A DNA stretch of 5,746 nt from CAWUIH01 sp963922495 (lineage in GTDB: Bacteria; Pseudomonadota; Gammaproteobacteria; Coxiellales; Coxiellaceae): positions 1 through 5,746 of the forward strand of contig CAWUIH010000086.1 of assembly GCA_963922495.1 (NCBI GenBank), given 5' to 3'. Shown one piece after another: positions 1-5,746 of this stretch (the first letter of the stretch is position 1; each line of letters begins with the position of its first letter). Both the position numbers and the translations under genes were made by a program. Below the pieces are notes generated by a model. It did no database searches, was not told the DNA's origin, and saw only the letters and a program-made list of their open reading frames with translations.

Positions 1-1
1 A

Positions 2-685
2 TTTTTATTAAGAGATAAACCTGTTGCAGCTGCTAAGCCCACTCAACAAGCTGAGATTTCGAAAAATATCACGGTATTCAAAAATAAAAATTTGTGGTTC
101 ATAGCGCTATATGCCGCTTTCATGGTGGGTACGGTAATGAGCACCTTTGCGGAGCTTTACGATGTGTTATTCTTGCAACAAACGGCGCATATTGGTAGTC
201 AACATGCAGCAGACATCAGTGCCTTAATTTTCATAGGTGTTGGAGTGGGTGCGCCGATCAACGGCCTAATTGTAAAATTATTTGATAATTCGAAGACTTG
301 GTTAGTCACTGCCTGTGTTGTGACAGTTGTTGTTTTCAGTGCTGTACCTATTCTGTCACTGTTTACTATTCCGGTCGCAGTTATTTATGTTGTTTATTTT
401 ATGTTGGGATTTTTTGTGGTTTCCATGTTGTTGTCGTTTAATTTGGTGCGTGATTGTTTCCCAACCGAGCTTCATGGCATGTTGTTTGCTTTTGTGAATA
501 TGATGATTGGTTTAGCAGGCTTTTTCTTTCCAGTTATTTATGGTTTTCTCATAAAATGGTTCAAAACTTTGGCTCCTCATACTAATTCAATGACAGTGGG
601 ACTGTTTGTGTTGATTATCCCGCTGTTGTTCGCACTATTCTTTGCAACTCGCATTCAAAGTGCTCCGACTTTACTTAAGAATTAA
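2..685 (+). CDS. MFS transporter, C-terminal half (5' end outside window)
   Basis: The frame is open from the left edge and ends with TAA at 683-685, giving 227 visible residues. A TTG or ATG inside it could be mistaken for a start, but the reading continues in frame to position 2, so this is the end of a longer gene. The visible part begins with the end of a membrane segment followed by Arg-Asp, a hydrophilic loop of about 25 residues (the central cytoplasmic loop of MFS proteins), and then six hydrophobic segments at about visible residues 31-54, 70-93, 98-119, 123-145, 158-185 and 199-217. These match TM7-12 of the usual twelve. The motif FAELYDVLFL in the first segment and R-D-x-F-P-T-E-x-x-G before the fifth are MFS-like. 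It would be an inner-membrane transporter driven by an ion gradient. The substrate cannot be read from this half. No clear terminator follows. Confidence 0.85.
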   Translation, partial: FLLRDKPVAAAKPTQQAEISKNITVFKNKNLWFIALYAAFMVGTVMSTFAELYDVLFLQQTAHIGSQHAADISALIFIGVGVGAPINGLIVKLFDNSKTWLVTACVVTVVVFSAVPILSLFTIPVAVIYVVYFMLGFFVVSMLLSFNLVRDCFPTELHGMLFAFVNMMIGLAGFFFPVIYGFLIKWFKTLAPHTNSMTVGLFVLIIPLLFALFFATRIQSAPTLLKN

Positions 686-882
686 ATCTGATTGGAACTT
701 ACCTATTATCATTTGTTGCATCAGGAACTGATGAAAAATATGTTTGACTGCTGATATATATGATCTTAGAAAAAGCAGTTGAGCACGATTAAATAGTGCA
801 AAATGAGCCACGCAAAATAAAAGGAAATGTGGTGCAACGTAGCCAATAGCTATTAGTTGTTTTGTAAGTTGATGAGAAAACT

Positions 883-898
883 AAAATTGATCAATTTT
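883..898. promoter_or_regulatory. 16-bp perfect palindrome, possible operator
   Basis: AAAATTGATCAATTTT reads the same on both strands, centred between 890 and 891. It lies about 110 bases before the start of the kinase-like gene and is followed at once by a second TATCAAA half-site-like stretch. A dimeric regulator could bind here. The DNA is very AT-rich, so chance is a real alternative, and no known operator is recognised. Confidence 0.3.
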
Positions 899-998
899 TA
901 TCAAATTATTTTTTTGTTTAAGCATTTTTTAATAAATCTCACGTATCATCACCCCTCAGAATGGACAATAATTGAGCAGGCATGCTTGTTATTTTTTT

Positions 999-1002
999 GA
1001 GG
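999..1002 (+). promoter_or_regulatory. Ribosome binding site that decides the start codon
   Basis: GAGG at 999-1002 precedes two in-frame ATG codons, at 1004 and 1010. The spacing is 1 base to the first and 7 bases to the second. Only the second is workable for ribosome placement, so translation most likely starts at 1010 and not at 1004. Confidence 0.65.
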
Positions 1003-1009
1003 TATGCCC

Positions 1010-2242
1010 ATGAGGCCTGTTAATTATAGTCAAATCACCAAACTTAAAAAAAACTCACAAACTTCAGTAACACCAGTATTTACAGGTGAACTTGATTCAA
1101 AAACTATTTATTTTAAACAATTTTTTATGTTGGATCAGCCTGATAGAAAAAGTAATATTAAGAAAAATTCTAAGTCCAATAAATATCTACGTATTTTTTC
1201 TGAGTTATTAGCTGCAGTCATTGTGAATGCTGTACAGGAACAAGTGGGAGTGGACGTTGACGTTGCTAAATATGCTCCTGTTTTTAAAGACAGTGAGTTA
1301 GTGGGTTTGGTGACTCTAGAAATTTCATTTGAGTCATTTGATAATTACGGTAACAATATAACATTTGCCCTAGAAAAAGGGGGGCTGGGATTTATGAACA
1401 CTATACGTGTGCTAATTGCTGATGCCGATCCCAACAGCGCTAATAATGGCAGGAATAAACATAAGCTGGCAATGTTGGATTTTGGATTATCTGCCTATAG
1501 ACTGCTTAGAGAAAAAGAATTATTGTCGTTACAGGAACAAGGTTGTGATTATCCTGAAGTGTTTGAACTCCATCAAAAAACCTTTATTTCTGGTTTGTTT
1601 ATTGAGGAAGAATGCTGTTTTGATTATTTAGGTGTATATACCGCCAACAGCAGTTTTTTGACAAACTCCGCGAAATGCAATGAGCTGCAATTAAAACAAT
1701 TTTTTATGGAAAGTTATAACACCGCACTACAATTCACATCTGTTGCTAAGGCAGCGATTGCTAACTATTTAACTTCTAATTCTAGGCTGCAAGCATTTTT
1801 GCAATCCAATGCTGAAGCTCGCAAGAATTTCAATGAGATGGTTGAATTTTACAACGACCGTATAGAAAGAGTAACAGCTGCTTTTGTAAAATTACAATCA
1901 AAAATGCCTTCGTTAGAAGATTTAATTCGCCAATATCAGCGTGCTGGATTAAATTCGCCCGAGGCATGTAAAAAAATAGCTACCGCACAACACCAAGGGT
2001 TAGCTACAATTGTTGCTGCTTTTGCAAAACAGCATTCAAATGATCAGATGAAAGGGAATGATCGTCCTGATGAAGAGCAGAAAAAGCTGGAGTGCAAGCC
2101 AAGTGGCAGGGAAAGTTCGTTAATGTTTAGGCTAGCTAGATTTTCACTTAGCATCTTCAGTAACGGGACTAGACAAGCCCCCGACGTCAATGAAGGCAAC
2201 CCTAAATCGCAGAGCCTCCTATTAGAAAGTAGCAAAAAATAA
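1010..2242 (+). CDS. Kinase-like fold protein, candidate type IV secretion effector
   Basis: Encodes 410 residues (numbered from the ATG at 1010; two more if the ATG at 1004 is used). I do not recognise a named family, but kinase-fold landmarks occur in the right order: a strand with lysine (IYFKQF, K36), a helix glutamate (SELLAA, E65), a catalytic-loop-like DADPNSANNG with D140 and N145 in D-x4-N spacing, then LDFG with D157-G159. The loop resembles PI3/PI4-kinase D-R-H-N-D-N...IDFG and the atypical kinase domains of Legionella effectors. The histidine usual in the lipid-kinase loop is replaced by N142. Residues 250-300 are helical and charged. The C-terminal 70 residues are polar and probably disordered, ending SLLLESSKK, which would suit a Dot/Icm C-terminal signal, though that signal is loosely defined. 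There is no signal peptide or membrane segment. The gene stands alone and converges on the glycosyltransferase gene 63 bases downstream. The kinase-like fold is an inference from motifs; activity, substrate and secretion are unknown. Confidence 0.6.
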   Translation: MRPVNYSQITKLKKNSQTSVTPVFTGELDSKTIYFKQFFMLDQPDRKSNIKKNSKSNKYLRIFSELLAAVIVNAVQEQVGVDVDVAKYAPVFKDSELVGLVTLEISFESFDNYGNNITFALEKGGLGFMNTIRVLIADADPNSANNGRNKHKLAMLDFGLSAYRLLREKELLSLQEQGCDYPEVFELHQKTFISGLFIEEECCFDYLGVYTANSSFLTNSAKCNELQLKQFFMESYNTALQFTSVAKAAIANYLTSNSRLQAFLQSNAEARKNFNEMVEFYNDRIERVTAAFVKLQSKMPSLEDLIRQYQRAGLNSPEACKKIATAQHQGLATIVAAFAKQHSNDQMKGNDRPDEEQKKLECKPSGRESSLMFRLARFSLSIFSNGTRQAPDVNEGNPKSQSLLLESSKK

Positions 2243-2305
2243 CGACTTTTTTTTAATGAAGTAGTCCTGGGTGCTTACTGCTTACTATAGTTTTTGTACT
2301 TGTTT

Positions 2306-3874
2306 TCATTTCTTGGAGATAATTTTACGCTCATTAAGCTTAGGGTTGAGCTCATCAGGAATTGGTGTTAAATGTGCTACTCTGTTCTGAGAGCGGGGCA
2401 TGTTTTGACAGAAATTCATACTATTTTTTCCGTGTATCGGTGGTTGACTTTTTCTACTTCTATCGTCATGTCTTGGGTGCAACCCGGGTCGTCTAGAAAA
2501 AAAAGAAGGGTTATCGTCTAACCAGCTAAGCAACTCGTTCTCATCCAATGGCTCAGGATCATGTCGACTCTCTGTTGTGAAAAGTAATGGATGAGTCAAG
2601 GTGCCAGCAGGTAATTCTCGCGGCTTTTCTCCCAATCTTGTTCTATTCGAAAAATATAAACAAGGTGATGTATTATTTGCTATTGTGCCATTTAGACTAA
2701 ATAAGCCAAAGGGAGAATAGCCGTGTAGGAGAGGATTATACCTAGAGAGATTCTTAGGAGGAGTATTAACAAGCGGCTCGTGAGTGTAAATATCGCCTGG
2801 ATTACATCTTGTGGTATCAATTAATAGTGTTGCCTTACGCTTTTTTAATGGAAGGTAAAAAAAGAGATTTGAGAGTGTCATTACCGTGGCATGATAAACA
2901 CTCATAAATAGCTCATTATAAAATTTTTCTGCCAAGTGAGTTTTTCGAAAGCGATTTTCTAGCGAACTATTTTCCTCGCGACTGGATAATATTTCCATAC
3001 TTATAGCAGCTTTTATAAGTATTTTAAATTCTTTATAATCTTCGAATTCATTTTTGACTTCCGAATAACTTTTGAACATATCTTTAAATGGTTTGTAAAA
3101 GCGATGTATACACACGATTACATCATACGCTCTCGTAAGTGCAATATTGACAGTATCGACAAGGGCATTAAACACTCTTTTATTATAATAAAAAAGGAGT
3201 TGTTGATTTTCAAATAAATTATGCAAAAATCCATAGTCAATTAAATCCTTCATAGCTTCTCTTGACATCAGCTCAGGTGTGATTATGGGCATATCAATAT
3301 CGGTATACACATGTAATGATTGCTTTGAACAAAGCCCCAGTATAATCAGCAGATAAATCTTCATAAAATCGATGATGAACAGTATTGGCATTAGATCGAA
3401 TAATTGTTCATTCTCACTTACCAGTGGTTGTTCAGCTAGATTAAAAAGCTCAACACTGAATGGCAGCGAATTTTTGATGAATTGCATAGTATTATTCACC
3501 ATGCTGAAATCCGTTCTGTAGTAAAAAATTTGCAGTGAAGCTCGTGGATGATGCGCGTGCCACTGAGCTAAGGAATTTTGTAAATTTGTTAAGGTGTCGT
3601 TTGGGAAAATATAAGTTTGATTTGGCTTTTTCTCGCCATTGACCCATAAAAAATTTACTGTATACTCTTCACTATTTTGTTGTAATATAAGACGATTATC
3701 TGGGACATCGTAGGTACCGGGAACTGAGTAGAGATTATTTTGCTTTAATGAATCGACCCAGTTTGGCAAAAGGAACCATAAAAGTATATAACTTGATGCC
3801 CGCATACCACTAAAACCAGAAAGAAATAATAAGCGCAATAACGAGGCATTGGGAATCAAATTAAGAAAATACAT
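2306..3874 (-). CDS. GT-A glycosyltransferase with DxD motif (toxin/effector type)
   Basis: 522 residues. The N-terminal part of the catalytic region shows a strand with tryptophan, VNFLWVNGEK (W77), as in the sugar-nucleotide site of TcdA/TcdB-like and related DxD glycosyltransferases. It is followed by a Leu/Asn/Trp helix and HPRASLQIFYYRTDF (about 109-123). Next comes the hydrophobic helix IIDFMKIYLL (D169, K172), then HVYTDIDMPII with D192 and D194 as the metal-binding DxD. In clostridial toxins the equivalent helix is D-x2-R; here the basic residue is Lys, and the gap to DxD is a few residues longer. Family knowledge predicts transfer of a sugar from a nucleotide sugar, with divalent metal, onto a protein or other acceptor. 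Residues 250-345 are largely helical; the last 75 residues are Arg/Pro/polar. Residues 9-37 are hydrophobic, so the protein may be membrane-associated, or the true start may be downstream (M24). The Shine-Dalgarno before M1 is weak. It is a likely secreted effector by analogy; the acceptor and secretion are not shown by the sequence. Confidence 0.65.
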   Translation of the reverse strand: MYFLNLIPNASLLRLLFLSGFSGMRASSYILLWFLLPNWVDSLKQNNLYSVPGTYDVPDNRLILQQNSEEYTVNFLWVNGEKKPNQTYIFPNDTLTNLQNSLAQWHAHHPRASLQIFYYRTDFSMVNNTMQFIKNSLPFSVELFNLAEQPLVSENEQLFDLMPILFIIDFMKIYLLIILGLCSKQSLHVYTDIDMPIITPELMSREAMKDLIDYGFLHNLFENQQLLFYYNKRVFNALVDTVNIALTRAYDVIVCIHRFYKPFKDMFKSYSEVKNEFEDYKEFKILIKAAISMEILSSREENSSLENRFRKTHLAEKFYNELFMSVYHATVMTLSNLFFYLPLKKRKATLLIDTTRCNPGDIYTHEPLVNTPPKNLSRYNPLLHGYSPFGLFSLNGTIANNTSPCLYFSNRTRLGEKPRELPAGTLTHPLLFTTESRHDPEPLDENELLSWLDDNPSFFSRRPGLHPRHDDRSRKSQPPIHGKNSMNFCQNMPRSQNRVAHLTPIPDELNPKLNERKIISKK

Positions 3875-3921
3875 AATAGTAGAAAATCTCGGTTAACGGT
3901 ACTGCACATTTTTTCTATTTC

Positions 3922-3951
3922 ATGTTAATTGACCTTCGAAATAAATGTCAA
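3922..3951 (-). promoter_or_regulatory. Putative sigma-70 promoter of the glycosyltransferase gene
   Basis: Read on the minus strand, a perfect -35 TTGACA (3946-3951) is followed after 18 bases by TAACAT (3922-3927), a 4 of 6 match to the -10 consensus. It lies about 48 bases before the start at 3874, inside the 233-base spacer that separates this gene from the end of mtaD. This suggests the glycosyltransferase is transcribed on its own. The -10 is only moderate. Confidence 0.45.
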
Positions 3952-4107
3952 GCTGAAGAGCTTACGAATGGTTTTGTGTAAAATGATTGGTTAGTTAAAC
4001 TTTTCAAATAATCGCGAGCTTCGGGCAAACATGTTTAACTGGAAGCGCACTTACTTTTTATGGGGTGGCTCTGCCCCGAATTATACTCACGGCTTCAAGG
4101 TAATAAA

Positions 4108-5457
4108 CTACCGAGATGCGACCTCTGCATGGTCATTAAGCGAAAATTGCCGCGCTTTGTCTGCCCATTGATGGGCTTGTTGTATAGTTTGTTCGATATC
4201 CAAATGCATGAACTGATGATTTTTAAGTAATCGTTTACCCGCTATCCAGACGTCACTGACCTGTCTGCGATTAACTGCATAAGTCAAATGCGACATCACA
4301 TTAAATACAGGTTGTGTGATAGTGTCGCTCATATCGATAGCAATCAAATCTGCTTGTTTACCTTTTTCAATTGAGCCAATAAGGTGTTCCAACCCTAATG
4401 CCTTAGCGCCATTTAGTGTAGCCATTTTTAGTGCCTGATCTGCGGGACAGTCTCTGGGATTATGGTTGACAACTTTTGCAATCAGCGAAGCGGTTCGTAA
4501 CTCGCCAAACATATCTAAGTCATTATTGCTGGCGGCGCCATCAGTCCCAATTGCAACGTTGACGCCATGGTCAAGTAGATGTGGAGTCGATGCAATGCCA
4601 CTGGCCAGCTTTAAGTTAGATTCGGGGCAGTGTGCGATATGAACACCGTTGTCTCGCAGCAATTTAATTTCATCGTCGTTGAGTTGTGTCATATGAACTG
4701 CAATCAGGCGCTCATGTAATAGATCCAATTCATGTAATCGTTGAATGGGGCGTTTGCCGAACTCTTTTACCGATTGTTCAATCTCAAACGCGGTTTCATG
4801 CAGATGCAAGTGGATGGGAAGATTGTATTCTTTAGACAACTCATTCAGGCGTTTAAATGCGTCATCTGAGACTGTGTAAGGGGCATGTGGTGCTAATGCC
4901 CAATTCGTGTGTCCATAGGTTTTACCTTGCTTTAAGGTGTCTTCAACGCGCTTTAGGTAGGCGGCTTCGTCACTGGCCCAGCCGGTAGGTACATTCAATA
5001 CCAGTAACCCAACTCTGGCACGTATTTTTTCCTCTGCGCAGGTTTGTGCGATGATATCATGATAAAAATAGTGATCATTGAAACAGGTAGTACCGCCTCG
5101 CAACATTTCTGCAATTGCTAGACGTGTTCCAACGGTGACTGATTCTTCATTGAGAAGGGCGGTTTCTGCAGGCCAAATGTGATTTTGCAGCCAGTCCATC
5201 AAATCTAAGTCATCGGCTAGACCTCGAAATAATGTCATTGGTGTGTGAGTATGAGTATTTACTAGCCCAGGCATGAGTACATGGTTTTTTAAATCGAGAT
5301 ATTCGTCTGCGTAATACTGTTCTTTTGCAGTTTCCAGCGGTAATACATCAATAATTTCACCGTGAGAGATAGCAACAGCGTGTTGTTCGAGTATGGTGTT
5401 ATGAGGAGCTATAGGCAGTGTCCATTTTGCAGATATCAGTAATTCAATATTATTCAT
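4108..5457 (-). CDS. mtaD: 5-methylthioadenosine/S-adenosylhomocysteine deaminase (TRZ/ATZ family)
   Basis: 449 residues, full length for the cytosolic COG0402 amidohydrolases. The enzyme is predicted to deaminate S-adenosylhomocysteine and methylthioadenosine to the inosyl forms plus ammonia, serving clearance of S-adenosylmethionine by-products. The metal and catalytic set known from the Thermotoga TM0936 enzyme is complete: HTH (H69, H71), WPAE (E98), APHAPY (H191), HLHE (H218, E221), AVHMTQ (H255) and GTDGAAS (D306). The spacing from H69 to E98 equals that of TM0936 (H55 to E84). The C-terminal strands with GSIEKGKQADLIAID are the usual second half of the small beta domain. The start at 5457 is supported by GGAGG four bases upstream. 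In many gammaproteobacteria this gene is followed by ubiG; here the next gene downstream is the unrelated glycosyltransferase. Other TRZ/ATZ members act on triazines, guanine or cytosine, so the exact substrate is inferred from the match to the SAH/MTA group. Confidence 0.88.
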   Translation of the reverse strand: MNNIELLISAKWTLPIAPHNTILEQHAVAISHGEIIDVLPLETAKEQYYADEYLDLKNHVLMPGLVNTHTHTPMTLFRGLADDLDLMDWLQNHIWPAETALLNEESVTVGTRLAIAEMLRGGTTCFNDHYFYHDIIAQTCAEEKIRARVGLLVLNVPTGWASDEAAYLKRVEDTLKQGKTYGHTNWALAPHAPYTVSDDAFKRLNELSKEYNLPIHLHLHETAFEIEQSVKEFGKRPIQRLHELDLLHERLIAVHMTQLNDDEIKLLRDNGVHIAHCPESNLKLASGIASTPHLLDHGVNVAIGTDGAASNNDLDMFGELRTASLIAKVVNHNPRDCPADQALKMATLNGAKALGLEHLIGSIEKGKQADLIAIDMSDTITQPVFNVMSHLTYAVNRRQVSDVWIAGKRLLKNHQFMHLDIEQTIQQAHQWADKARQFSLNDHAEVASR

Positions 5458-5461
5458 AATG

Positions 5462-5466
5462 CCTCC
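5462..5466 (-). promoter_or_regulatory. Ribosome binding site of mtaD
   Basis: GGAGG on the minus strand, four bases before the ATG at 5457. It is the strongest Shine-Dalgarno match noticed in the window and fixes the mtaD start. Confidence 0.7.
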
Positions 5467-5528
5467 GTGTTAGATGAACTGAAAACAGCTCATAGTAACG
5501 GATTTGTAATCCTCAGGGAAGGCTCGTA

Positions 5529-5537
5529 TAAGCACAG
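5529..5537 (+). repeat. Left copy of 9-bp target-site duplication
   Basis: TAAGCACAG directly abuts the left end of the 126-bp inverted-repeat element. An identical copy in the same orientation abuts the right end. Identity of all nine bases exactly at the element borders is what a transposition event leaves behind. Confidence 0.8.
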
Positions 5538-5554
5538 CAGCAATTCCCGGTGAA
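5538..5554 (+). repeat. Left terminal inverted repeat of the MITE
   Basis: CAGCAATTCCCGGTGAA, 17 bases, the reverse complement of 5647-5663. Matching stops immediately inside (G5555 against T5646) and outside, where the direct repeats begin. Confidence 0.85.
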
Positions 5555-5646
5555 GCATTTTTTTCAGTATAATCAAAGGATTCCAAATCTGATTTTCGTA
5601 AACTTTTTTCATTATTCTCATTATTATTCAAAGAGTTATCTGAATT

Positions 5647-5663
5647 TTCACCGGGAATTGCTG
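5647..5663 (-). repeat. Right terminal inverted repeat of the MITE
   Basis: TTCACCGGGAATTGCTG, the perfect reverse complement of 5538-5554. The two arms could also pair in RNA or single-stranded DNA as a long hairpin with a 92-base loop. Confidence 0.85.
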
Positions 5664-5672
5664 TAAGCACAG
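5664..5672 (+). repeat. Right copy of 9-bp target-site duplication
   Basis: TAAGCACAG, identical to 5529-5537 and directly adjoining the right terminal repeat. Removing the element plus one copy restores the inferred empty site, in which ...GGCTCGTA-TAAGCACAG-TGATTATG... is continuous. Confidence 0.8.
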
Positions 5673-5705
5673 TGATTATGAATGTATATCTGGCAGGGCC
5701 TACGC

Positions 5706-5746
5706 ATGAAAATACTCCTGAACCAACTTTTTCAAGAAGTTAAAAG
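5706..5746 (+). CDS. Possible start of a divergent gene, cut by the right edge
   Basis: An ATG at 5706 opens a frame that reads MKILLNQLFQEVK and is still open at the window end (13 complete codons). AGGG at 5695-5698 lies seven bases upstream, a fair ribosome binding site. The gene would be divergent from mtaD, with the MITE in the shared upstream region. Too little is visible to name it. A competing short frame from the ATG at 5678 closes after 21 codons and is less likely. Confidence 0.35.
   Translation, partial: MKILLNQLFQEVK

Larger units (their letters stand above)
686..1009. other. AT-rich intergenic region between MFS gene and kinase-like gene
   Basis: About 320 bases without a convincing gene; only very short ORFs of fewer than about 10 codons are seen. 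It holds a small hairpin-capable repeat (CATCAG-gaa-CTGATG, 719-733) that lacks a following T-run and so is not a standard terminator, a 16-bp palindrome (883-898), a possible -10 hexamer TATCAT (944-949) without a good -35, and the ribosome binding site of the next gene. The region presumably contains the promoter of the gene at 1010, but I cannot place it with confidence. Confidence 0.5.
5538..5663. mobile_element. 126-bp MITE (non-autonomous transposable element)
   Basis: The element begins CAGCAATTCCCGGTGAA and ends with the exact reverse complement, giving 17-bp terminal inverted repeats without mismatch. It is flanked on both sides by the 9-bp direct repeat TAAGCACAG. The 92-bp interior is AT-rich and far too short for a transposase, so it must have been moved in trans by an insertion sequence elsewhere in the genome. 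A 9-bp duplication occurs with several families (for example IS1, some IS5/IS903, IS4 and IS256 members); I do not recognise the terminal sequence and do not assign a family. It sits between the divergent mtaD gene and the gene that may start at 5706, about 80 bases upstream of the mtaD start codon. The interior holds TATAAT on the plus strand (5568-5573) but no good -35. Perfect ends and duplication suggest recent insertion. A GTG-initiated minus-strand frame at 5470-5670 crosses the whole element and is taken to be chance. Confidence 0.8.

Noticed and set aside
738..778. ACTGC...GCAGT inverted repeat after the MFS gene
   Set aside because: Short arms with a long AT-rich loop and no T-run; not a convincing terminator or regulatory RNA.
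978..989. Near-palindrome CAGGCATGCTTG just before the kinase-like gene
   Set aside because: 12 bases with an imperfect pair; too short to separate from chance.
1416..1631. 71-codon plus-strand ORF
   Set aside because: It lies wholly inside the kinase-like gene in another frame, with no ribosome binding site or recognisable protein.
2044..2235. 63-codon minus-strand ORF
   Set aside because: Antisense shadow of the 3' end of the kinase-like gene; no independent support.
2234..2254. A6...T8 stretch just after the kinase-like gene stop, possible terminator
   Set aside because: The only possible stem is A-T pairs with a 7-base loop; there is no GC-rich stem. It may contribute to termination but cannot be called.
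2273..2286. Tandem GCTTACT x2 between the convergent genes
   Set aside because: Two short copies only; consistent with chance or slippage, no function suggested.
4027..4036. Palindrome AAACATGTTT in the mtaD/glycosyltransferase spacer
   Set aside because: Ten bases, AT-rich, placed far from either gene start; expected by chance.
4062..4076. GC-rich imperfect inverted repeat downstream of mtaD (GGGGTGGCTCTGCCCC region), possible terminator
   Set aside because: The stem has a bulge or mismatches, and no T-run follows on either strand, so it does not fit an intrinsic terminator.
4031..4171. 46-codon plus-strand ORF starting MFNWKRTYFLWGG
   Set aside because: Nearly half is antisense to the well-supported mtaD gene, there is no clear ribosome binding site, and the product is not recognised.
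5492..5520. Possible mtaD promoter (TTCCCT, 17 bases, TACTAT on the minus strand)
   Set aside because: Matches 3 of 6 and 4 of 6 to consensus, too weak to report as a promoter, though the spacing is right.
5470..5670. 66-codon minus-strand ORF upstream of mtaD
   Set aside because: It starts with GTG inside the target-site duplication, has no ribosome binding site, and is created by reading through the whole MITE into flanking DNA. Its similar ends (IPGEN and SPGIA) are encoded by the terminal inverted repeats.

Overview
The window looks like an AT-rich gammaproteobacterial chromosome, most likely from the order Legionellales (Legionella, Coxiella, Aquicella or Berkiella relatives). This is inferred from three things: the mix of an ordinary metabolic gene with two unfamiliar, eukaryotic-effector-like proteins, the base composition, and the style of the MFS transporter. 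No rRNA, tRNA or CRISPR array is present to settle it.

Layout, left to right. (1) The C-terminal half of an MFS transporter (+, cut by the left edge, ends at 685). (2) An AT-rich intergenic region with a 16-bp perfect palindrome. (3) A 410-residue protein (+, 1010-2242) that carries the ordered landmarks of a protein/lipid-kinase-like fold: strand lysine, helix glutamate, D-x4-N catalytic loop and DFG. (4) Convergent to it, a 522-residue protein (-, 2306-3874) with the W...DxD layout of GT-A glycosyltransferases related to the large clostridial toxins. (5) A promoter-bearing spacer, then a complete TRZ/ATZ-family amidohydrolase (-, 4108-5457), best read as 5-methylthioadenosine/S-adenosylhomocysteine deaminase (MtaD). 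(6) Upstream of mtaD, a 126-bp non-coding element with perfect 17-bp terminal inverted repeats and perfect 9-bp flanking direct repeats, i.e. a MITE with its target-site duplication. (7) A possible gene start running off the right edge (+, from 5706).

The housekeeping part (MtaD) would recycle or detoxify the by-products of S-adenosylmethionine use. The two central genes form a small accessory island. Each has a fold typical of Dot/Icm type IV effectors of Legionellales, neither has an obvious bacterial metabolic role, and neither forms an operon with its neighbours. Their secretion is a hypothesis, not something the DNA shows. The most clear-cut new structure in the window is the MITE, whose boundaries can be read to the base.
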